Shown: piece after piece, positions 15,713-20,753 of the stretch
How positions within the stretch are numbered: the first letter of the stretch is position 1
Layout: each line of letters starts with the position of its first letter
DNA from: CAYONP01 sp964405335
GTDB taxonomy: Bacteria > Armatimonadota > UBA10988
Assembly: GCA_964405335.1 (NCBI GenBank)
Contig: CAYONP010000096.1
Location: 1 to 20,753 of the forward strand
Reading direction: 5' to 3'
DNA: 20,753 nucleotides
Translations under genes and position numbers: made by a program
The notes under the pieces: generated by a model
Told to the model about the DNA's origin: nothing
Database searches by the model: none
Seen by the model: the letters and a program-made list of their open reading frames with translations, nothing else

Positions 15713-16777
15713 ATGCGCGCGACCAGGTACGCCGACGCCGGCGTCGACATCGATGCGCAGGAGGCCGCGATCGGGCTCTTCCGTGACGCGGTTCGGTCAA
15801 CCTACACCTCCAGCGTCGTCCGCGACCTCGGCGGATTCGGCGGCCTGTTCGCCCTCGATCGTGCCGCCGCCGACCAGCCGGTGCTGGTCGGCAGCATCGA
15901 CTCGGTCGGGACCAAGGTGATTCTCGCCGAGTTGGCCGGCCGGCATCGCGGCATCGGCCAGGACATCGTCAACCACTGCGTCAACGACATCGGCGTGATG
16001 GGTGCCGAGCCGCTCTTCTTCCTCGACTACATCGGCATCCCGCAGCTCCGGCCCGAGCACATCGCCGAGTTGGTCGATGGCATCGCCAGCGCTTGCCGGG
16101 CCGTCGGCTGCGCGCTGATTGGTGGCGAGCTGGCCGAGCTGCCGGGGGTCTATCGCCGGGGCACCTATGACCTGGTCGGCGCGGTGGTCGGGCTGGTCGA
16201 CCGCGCGGCGGTGCCCGACCCGAGCCGGATTGAGCCGGGCGACGTGGTCATCGGCCTGCCCAGCAGCGGGCTGCACACCAACGGCTACTCACTGGCCCGG
16301 CGGGTGCTGCTCGAGCAGGCCGGCCTGCGGCTCGAAGAGGAGATTCCGGCGCTCAGGTGTACCCTTGCCGACGCCCTGTTGGCGGTCCACCGATGCTACC
16401 TGCCGGCTCTGCGTGCGGTGCGTGGGGCGGGGCTGCTGAAGGCGGCGGCGCACATCACCGGCGGGGGACTGGTCGACAACCCGCCGCGGGTCTTGCCCGC
16501 CGGCCTCGGTCTGCGGCTGGAGCGCGGCACTTGGCCGGTGCCGCCGATCTTCGGCTTGATTGCCGAGCTCGGCGGCGTGCCCGACGATGAAATGCGGCGG
16601 ACCTTCAACCTCGGGCTGGGTATGCTGTTGATCGTCGGCGAGCACGATGCCGAGGCGGCGCTGGCGCGGTGCGCGGCTGCCGGCTGCGGCGGCATGACAG
16701 TCGGCGCGGTGCAGGTTGGCGAGGGTGTCGAGATGGTCGGCCGAGACGAGACCGGGACAGGCGGCAGCCATGGCTGA
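15713..16777 (+). CDS. purM: Phosphoribosylformylglycinamidine cyclo-ligase (AIR synthetase)
   Basis: PurM converts formylglycinamidine ribonucleotide to aminoimidazole ribonucleotide with ATP, a step of de novo purine synthesis in the cytoplasm. The 354 residues match the usual length (about 345). Family signatures occur in order: YADAGVDIDAQ at 6-16, SIDSVGTK for the ATP-binding segment, IGQDIVNHCVNDIGVMGAEPL, FFLDYIG, ALIGGELAELPGVY, GLPSSGLHTNGYSLAR, HITGGGLVDNPPRVLP and TFNLGLGM. Small departures from consensus include GGELAELPG where GGETAEMPG is common; the acidic residues are kept. The start is set by GGGAGG 4 bases upstream and by the typical N-terminus. No other purine gene is beside it. 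Its end overlaps the response regulator by 8 bases. Confidence 0.95.
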   Translation: MRATRYADAGVDIDAQEAAIGLFRDAVRSTYTSSVVRDLGGFGGLFALDRAAADQPVLVGSIDSVGTKVILAELAGRHRGIGQDIVNHCVNDIGVMGAEPLFFLDYIGIPQLRPEHIAELVDGIASACRAVGCALIGGELAELPGVYRRGTYDLVGAVVGLVDRAAVPDPSRIEPGDVVIGLPSSGLHTNGYSLARRVLLEQAGLRLEEEIPALRCTLADALLAVHRCYLPALRAVRGAGLLKAAAHITGGGLVDNPPRVLPAGLGLRLERGTWPVPPIFGLIAELGGVPDDEMRRTFNLGLGMLLIVGEHDAEAALARCAAAGCGGMTVGAVQVGEGVEMVGRDETGTGGSHG

Positions 16778-17459
16778 AGGTCGGATTCTGGTCGTCGAGG
16801 ACAACCCCGACATCCTCGACATGCTGAAGGTGATGATCGGCGCCGAGGGCTACACGGTGCTGACCGCCACCGACGGTGCCCAGGCGTTGGCGACCACCAA
16901 GGAGGAGGCGCTCGACCTGATCATCCTCGACCTGATGCTGCCCATCATGGACGGGCTCGAAGTCTGCGAGCGGGTGCGCGAGTTCAGCCAGGTACCGATT
17001 GTCGTGCTGACCGCGAAGACCGGCGAGGTGGACAAGATCGTGGGCCTCAACAAGGGTGCCGACGACTATGTCGAGAAGCCGTTCAGCCCGGGCGAGCTGC
17101 TGGCCCGCATCCGCGCCCAGCTTCGGCGCTCCCGCGCGGCACAACCGGACTCCGAAGACCGGTTGCAGGTCGGCGACCTGGTGCTCGAGCCGACGGCGTA
17201 CCAGGTGACCCTCAAGGGGCAGGTGCTGAACATTACCAAGCTCGAGTTCGAGCTGCTCCAGGCGTTTGCGCTGCGGCCCGGCCGGGTGCTCAGCCGCGAG
17301 CAGTTGCTCGACCTTGTCTGGGTCGATCGTGACCACATCCAGCCGCGCGGGATCGACGTCCACATCCGCCGCCTGCGGCTCAAACTGGAGGATGACCCCA
17401 AGCACCCGCGGCGCCTGCAGACCGTCCACAGCGTCGGCTACAAGCTGGTTCCGGGTTAG
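16770..17459 (+). CDS. OmpR/PhoB-family response regulator
   Basis: This 229-residue protein starts at ATG 16770; an upstream in-frame GTG at 16716 would add residues not found in receiver domains. The receiver domain (about 4-118) has acidic residues Glu10 and Asp11, phospho-acceptor Asp54 (LDLMLP), Thr81 and Lys103 (KPF). The winged-helix DNA-binding domain (about 128-226) has LTKLEFELLQ-like sequence (ITKLEFELL), VLSREQLLD and VDVHI-type recognition helix (GIDVHIRRLRLKLEDD), ending in VHSVGYKL. It should bind DNA as a phosphorylation-dependent dimer. Its likely kinase is the CHASE2 protein encoded before purM. The start has no clear Shine-Dalgarno and overlaps purM, so it may depend on translation of purM. 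Target genes are unknown. Confidence 0.93.
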   Translation: MAEGRILVVEDNPDILDMLKVMIGAEGYTVLTATDGAQALATTKEEALDLIILDLMLPIMDGLEVCERVREFSQVPIVVLTAKTGEVDKIVGLNKGADDYVEKPFSPGELLARIRAQLRRSRAAQPDSEDRLQVGDLVLEPTAYQVTLKGQVLNITKLEFELLQAFALRPGRVLSREQLLDLVWVDRDHIQPRGIDVHIRRLRLKLEDDPKHPRRLQTVHSVGYKLVPG

Positions 17460-17975
17460 GTGACCGGCAGTCGACCAGCGCTGGGCGAGCTCGAGACGGG
17501 CCTTGACCTGCCGGTGGCCTATGTCGCCGCGGCGTGGCGCGACCTCGGTGCGGTCTATCGCGTCCATCGCGCCTGTTTCCCCGTGCCCTATGCCTTCTGG
17601 CGCTTCGTCGGCTATCAGTTCTCGTCGGCCGCCGACATCGACATCGCCGTCTGCTCGGGCCGCCTGGTGGGCTACCTGGTGCTCAACCGCGCGACCCACT
17701 TCGCGCCGCCGCGGCGGGTCGGCGAGATCATCTCGCTCGGCGTGCTCGACGGCTACCGTCGGCGGGGCATCGCCCGCGCGCTGCTCGGCCAGGCGCACCG
17801 CAAGATCGAGGCCGACGGCCTGAGCGAGGCGCTGCTCCAGGTCTCGGTCAGCAACCAGGCCGCGCGGGCACTGTATGAGCAGATGGGTTACCAGGTGGTC
17901 GAGCGGCTGCGGCGCTACTATGCCAACGGCGAAGACGCCTGGCTGATGTGCCGTCGGACGGAGCCGGCACGATGA
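17460..17975 (+). CDS. GNAT N-acetyltransferase, RimI-like
   Basis: This protein has 171 residues starting with GTG directly after the regulator's stop. It is a GNAT-fold enzyme transferring acetyl from acetyl-CoA. Motif A is at 89-109 (EIISLGVLDG then RRRGIARALL), giving the acetyl-CoA pyrophosphate loop. VSVSNQAARALYEQMGYQ at 128-145 is the motif B signature, and the C-terminal RRYYANGEDAWLM resembles RimI, the acetylase of ribosomal protein S18. The N-terminus has about 20 residues beyond typical RimI, so the true start could lie further in. RimI is the best family match, but related GNATs acetylate other substrates. The stop overlaps the next start (ATGA), pointing to coupling. Confidence 0.85.
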   Translation: MTGSRPALGELETGLDLPVAYVAAAWRDLGAVYRVHRACFPVPYAFWRFVGYQFSSAADIDIAVCSGRLVGYLVLNRATHFAPPRRVGEIISLGVLDGYRRRGIARALLGQAHRKIEADGLSEALLQVSVSNQAARALYEQMGYQVVERLRRYYANGEDAWLMCRRTEPAR

Positions 17976-18670
17976 GGCGCGCCTGGCCGGCCTGGCTGCT
18001 CTGCGCCGCGGCGCTGGCCGCCGAACTGCCGGTCGACTACAAGACCGAACTGCGCGAGCAGCCCGGGCGTTGCCTGGTGCGCGCCACGCGGGTGGTCATC
18101 GGCGGCGAGTCGCCGCTGGCCGGCTTCGCCGTCAGCCTGATGGACGGCGAGCGCGAGCAGGCCGAGCGGCGGTTCCTCGCCGAGGTCGAACAGGCGCCGG
18201 AAGCGGCAACCTGCGTGTTCGACCACCGACCGTTGGTCTCGATTGCCTCCGAGACGCTCATCTCGGTCTACGCCACCGAGTACCTCTACCTCGGCGGGGT
18301 GCAAGGCGAGAGCCGCATCCTGGCCTACAACTTCGCCCGCCGCGCGGGCCTGCCGGCCCGGCTCGAGCTGAGCGACCTGTTTCGCGACGGGGTCGATCCT
18401 CGCCGGCGGGTCGAGCCGGCGCTGCTGGCCCTCTTGCGCGAGCATCCCAGCGCCGATTGGGTGCGCGACGGGACGGTGACTGAGCTGCCGCCCGAGGCGC
18501 TCGAGTCGTTCGTGATCACGCGCACGGCGATCAGTTGGCTGCTCGGCGCCGAACTGGTCGGGCCGCGGCCGTCGGGGCTGGTGGTGCTCAAGCTCCCGCT
18601 GGCCGAGCTGCGCGACGCGCTCGACCCGGCCGGGCCGCTGCGCGAGCTGCTGGCGGCGCAGGAGCCGTGA
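17972..18670 (+). CDS. Secreted divergent DUF3298-type protein
   Basis: This 232-residue protein starts at ATG 17972, overlapping the acetyltransferase stop. The signal peptide covers residues 1-17. The rest follows the DUF4163/DUF3298 pattern: a beta-rich N-terminal half, SETLISVYATEYLYLGG at 93-109, a DLFRDG segment at 135-140 and a terminal stretch LVVLKLPLAEL at 203-213. Two hallmark motifs of DUF3298 are missing: GGAHPN is replaced by GGVQGES, and the Y-x-x-APYAAG segment by ELVGPRPSG. It is homologous to the protein encoded at 20052-20753, sharing a V-T-E-x-x-P-P pattern and a similar W-L core. DUF3298 domains occur in RsiV and PdaC of Bacillus, where they sit outside the membrane; a role here cannot be deduced. 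Confidence 0.75.
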   Translation: MRRAWPAWLLCAAALAAELPVDYKTELREQPGRCLVRATRVVIGGESPLAGFAVSLMDGEREQAERRFLAEVEQAPEAATCVFDHRPLVSIASETLISVYATEYLYLGGVQGESRILAYNFARRAGLPARLELSDLFRDGVDPRRRVEPALLALLREHPSADWVRDGTVTELPPEALESFVITRTAISWLLGAELVGPRPSGLVVLKLPLAELRDALDPAGPLRELLAAQEP

Positions 18671-18703
18671 GCCGCGCCGCCAACCCTCGCTGTGGAGATG
18701 CCC

Positions 18704-20011
18704 ATGTGCGCCGTCTCGCTGCTGGCCGGCTGTCTCATCGGCGCCGCGCCAATCGAGCCGATCGTCCTCTGCGACAACGCCGGCTGGTGCTGGTTCGAGG
18801 ATGAGCGGGTCGTCGTCCACCGCGGCGTGCTGGTCGTCGGCACCGTCGCCGACGTCAGCGGTGCCGGTGGCGCCGAGCGCGACGGCGACATCCAGGTCAC
18901 CGCCTATCACCTGGCCACCGGCGCGCTGGTGCAGAGCCTGCTGCACGCTCGGCTCCAGGCCGACGACCACAACTCGCCCGCCTTCCTGGCCATGCCCGAC
19001 GGCCGGCTGCTGGCGGCCTATGCCAAGCATGGCAGCGACCGGTTCATCCGCCTGCGGACGACGACCGACCCGCTCGATCCCGGCGGCTGGGGACCCGAGC
19101 AGACCATTGAGCGCGAGGCGGGGGTGACCTACTCGAACCTGTTCAGCCTCGGCGCCGAGAACGGCGGCCGCGGGCGCCTCTACGACTTCTACCGCGGCGA
19201 GGGGTTCGACCCGAACTACATCGTCTCCGACGACGGCGGCGAGACCTGGCGCTACGGCGGCCGGCTGCTCTACAACCTCGGCGACGAGCGCAACCGCATC
19301 CGGCCCTATGTCAAGTATGCCGGCAACGGCCGTGACACGGTCCACTTCGTCACCACCGAGGGCCACCCGCAGAGCGAGCCGGCGAGCAACATCTACCACG
19401 GCTTCCTGCGCGATGGGAAGGTCCACCGCAGCGACGGCACCGTCGTCCGCGACCTGGCCGAGGGGCCGGTCGACCCGACCGAGCTGACGCCGGTCTACCT
19501 TCCCGACCCGGCCCACCGTGCCTGGACCGTCGACCTGCACCTCGACCCCGACGGCCGGCCGGTGACGGTCTTCTCCGAGCACCGCAGCAGCGACGACCAC
19601 CGCTACCACTATGCCCGCTGGGACGGCGCGCAGTGGCGGCGGCATGAGATCGCCTACGCCGGCGTGCGGCTCTACCCGCGCGAGGAGCACTACACCGGCC
19701 TGGCCGCGCTCGATCCGCACGACCTGAACACCGTCTACATCTCGACCAACGCCGATCCGGTCAGCGGCGAACCGCTGCTCAGCGCCGCCGACGGGCAGCG
19801 GCACTACGAGCTCTTCCACGGGGTGACGCGCGACGGCGGAGCGAGCTTCACCTGGACAGCGGTCACGCGCGATTCGACGGTCGACAATCTGCGGCCGATC
19901 ATCCCGATCCACCCCGGTGGCGAGCGGCTGCTCCTGTGGCTGCGCGGCAACTACACCGCCTACACCGATTTCGACCAGCAGGCGGTGCTGCTGCGGCTGC
20001 CGAGGGAGTAG
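18704..20011 (+). CDS. Secreted BNR_4-family beta-propeller protein, possible polysaccharide lyase
   Basis: This protein has 435 residues from ATG 18704, with GGAG 6 bases upstream; a GTG at 18692 and an ATG at 18698 are in frame. The N-terminus is hydrophobic and includes LAGC at 7-10, a possible lipobox, though the basic n-region is absent, so lipoprotein status is doubtful. The body looks like a seven-bladed propeller: QADDHNSPAF at 85-94 is a typical BNR_4 motif, SDDGGETW at 175-182 is an Asp-box, HYTGLAALDP at 329-338 is a later family signature and TRDGGASFTW at 375-384 is a second Asp-box-like turn. BNR_4 includes the ulvan lyases of PL24 and PL25, which use a histidine and tyrosine; His89 is the candidate here. 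Whether it cleaves or only binds polysaccharide is not clear. It lies between two DUF3298 paralogs. Confidence 0.85.
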   Translation: MCAVSLLAGCLIGAAPIEPIVLCDNAGWCWFEDERVVVHRGVLVVGTVADVSGAGGAERDGDIQVTAYHLATGALVQSLLHARLQADDHNSPAFLAMPDGRLLAAYAKHGSDRFIRLRTTTDPLDPGGWGPEQTIEREAGVTYSNLFSLGAENGGRGRLYDFYRGEGFDPNYIVSDDGGETWRYGGRLLYNLGDERNRIRPYVKYAGNGRDTVHFVTTEGHPQSEPASNIYHGFLRDGKVHRSDGTVVRDLAEGPVDPTELTPVYLPDPAHRAWTVDLHLDPDGRPVTVFSEHRSSDDHRYHYARWDGAQWRRHEIAYAGVRLYPREEHYTGLAALDPHDLNTVYISTNADPVSGEPLLSAADGQRHYELFHGVTRDGGASFTWTAVTRDSTVDNLRPIIPIHPGGERLLLWLRGNYTAYTDFDQQAVLLRLPRE

Positions 20012-20051
20012 GCGCGCGCGCGGGCGGGTAACGTACCGCCGAGAGAAGACC

Positions 20052-20753
20052 ATGACACGTCTGATGCTGCTGATCCTGGCCGCCGCGCCGCTGGCCGCGC
20101 GCGACCTGCCGGTGACCTTCCGCTTGGAGCGCCAGAGCGGCGGCGGCTACTGGCGGGCCGTCGCGCGGGTGCCGGTCTTTCCGGCCGCCGACCGGCTCGG
20201 TTCGTACGCCAACCGCGCCGTGGCCGACCTGGTGGCCGCGGCGGTCGAGGAGTTCAGAGTCGCGGTGGCCGACGCCACGCAGGACGGCAAGCCACCCGTG
20301 CCGTACCAGATCGACCTGACGACCACCGTCTCGCTGGCCACCGACCAGGTGATCTCGCTGTACACCACCGAGGTGACCTACACCGGTGGGGCACACCCCA
20401 ATAGTGCCTTTCGGGTGCTCAACGTGGCCATGCGTGACGGCCTGCCGGTCGAGGTCAAGCTCGAGGATGTGCTCACCCCACCCGACCGCGCCGAGCGCCT
20501 GGCCAACGAGCTGCTCATCGGCCTTCTGAAGCAGGTCGAGCGGGCAAGCTGGGTGGTCAGCGGCGAGGTGACCGAGTTCGAGCCGCCCACGCTGCGCCGT
20601 TTCATCCTCACGCCGACGGCGGTGTCGTGGCTGATCCAACCCTACGAGGCGGCCCCCTACGCCGCCGGCGAGTTCGTCGTCAAGGTGCCGCTGAGCGAGC
20701 TAGGCGAGCGGCTCAACCGCGGCGGGGCGATGAGCGAGGTGTGGGGGCGGTAG
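20052..20753 (+). CDS. Secreted canonical DUF3298-type protein
   Basis: This 233-residue protein starts at ATG 20052. Residues 1-16 look like a signal peptide (LMLLILAAAPLAA). The N-terminal half fits the DUF4163 region. The DUF3298 half contains VTYTGGAHPNSAF at 108-120 and WLIQPYEAAPYAAG at 193-206, both hallmarks of the family, then FVVKVPLSEL at 208-217. It should be folded outside the cytoplasm. It is a paralog of the protein encoded at 17972-18670 but keeps both hallmark motifs. The 40-base gap after the BNR_4 gene has a poor ribosome site (GAGAGAAG) and no promoter I can support, so co-transcription is likely. Its stop codon is the last base of the window. Confidence 0.85.
   Translation: MTRLMLLILAAAPLAARDLPVTFRLERQSGGGYWRAVARVPVFPAADRLGSYANRAVADLVAAAVEEFRVAVADATQDGKPPVPYQIDLTTTVSLATDQVISLYTTEVTYTGGAHPNSAFRVLNVAMRDGLPVEVKLEDVLTPPDRAERLANELLIGLLKQVERASWVVSGEVTEFEPPTLRRFILTPTAVSWLIQPYEAAPYAAGEFVVKVPLSELGERLNRGGAMSEVWGR

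Noticed and set aside
20012..20022. Alternating GC run GCGCGCGCGCG
   Set aside because: Eleven alternating bases in such a GC-rich sequence are not remarkable, and no function can be argued.
17918..20053. 711-residue minus-strand reading frame
   Set aside because: It is antisense to the DUF3298 and BNR_4 genes and has no domain signature.
1..20753. tRNA, rRNA, CRISPR arrays, insertion sequences, defence genes
   Set aside because: I looked for clover-leaf motifs, direct repeats with regular spacers, terminal inverted repeats with transposase motifs, and nuclease or toxin families. None could be supported; the window is almost continuous coding sequence.

Overview
This is a very GC-rich bacterial window. 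It is coding almost end to end on the plus strand, with fourteen protein genes and no recognisable tRNA, rRNA, CRISPR array, transposase or phage gene. The gene families are a DUF6785/DUF6784-type polytopic membrane protein, a DUF6259 glycosidase-like protein, a BNR_4 propeller, a CHASE2 histidine kinase and many secreted proteins. Together with high GC this suggests an environmental bacterium of the Armatimonadota, Planctomycetota or a nearby candidate phylum. That placement rests on recalled family distribution, not on a marker-gene analysis.

Region A (1-8400). A 150-base leader holds G-runs, a small hairpin and a perfect GTTGAC-N4-GTCAAC palindrome. Four tightly packed genes follow: two tandem paralogous secreted TPR proteins, the second carrying collagen-like Gly/Pro blocks, a SAM-dependent methyltransferase, and an ~1100-residue DUF6259-type putative glycoside hydrolase. 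Gaps are 14 and 3 bases and then an 8-base overlap, so one operon is likely.

Region B (8401-9477). A 9-bp perfect hairpin lies in front of a secreted polysaccharide deacetylase (NodB fold) with an extra C-terminal beta-rich domain.

Region C (9478-13611). A strong sigma70-type promoter places the predicted transcription start at or near an ATG, so the mRNA is probably leaderless. It drives a three-gene unit: a DUF6785/DUF6784 membrane protein, a one-helix DUF4129 protein, and a dynamin/Era-like GTPase with a DUF697-type hydrophobic tail. These genes are 3 bases apart or overlap by 4.

Region D (13612-20753). A CHASE2-HisKA-HATPase sensor kinase comes first. After it a second excellent sigma70-type promoter starts a run of purM, an OmpR-type response regulator, a RimI-like N-acetyltransferase, a secreted DUF3298 protein, a secreted BNR_4 protein and a second, more canonical DUF3298 protein whose stop codon is the last base of the window. 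Kinase and regulator look like partners but are split by purM and its promoter.

Taken together, the window mixes housekeeping (purM, rimI), signalling (kinase, regulator, GTPase) and a secreted or envelope carbohydrate programme (DUF6259, deacetylase, BNR_4, TPR proteins). I see no clear defence system or mobile island. The best candidates for undescribed biology are the DUF6785-DUF4129-GTPase operon, the collagen-like/TPR paralog pair with its methyltransferase and glycosidase neighbours, and the DUF3298 pair flanking the BNR_4 gene.
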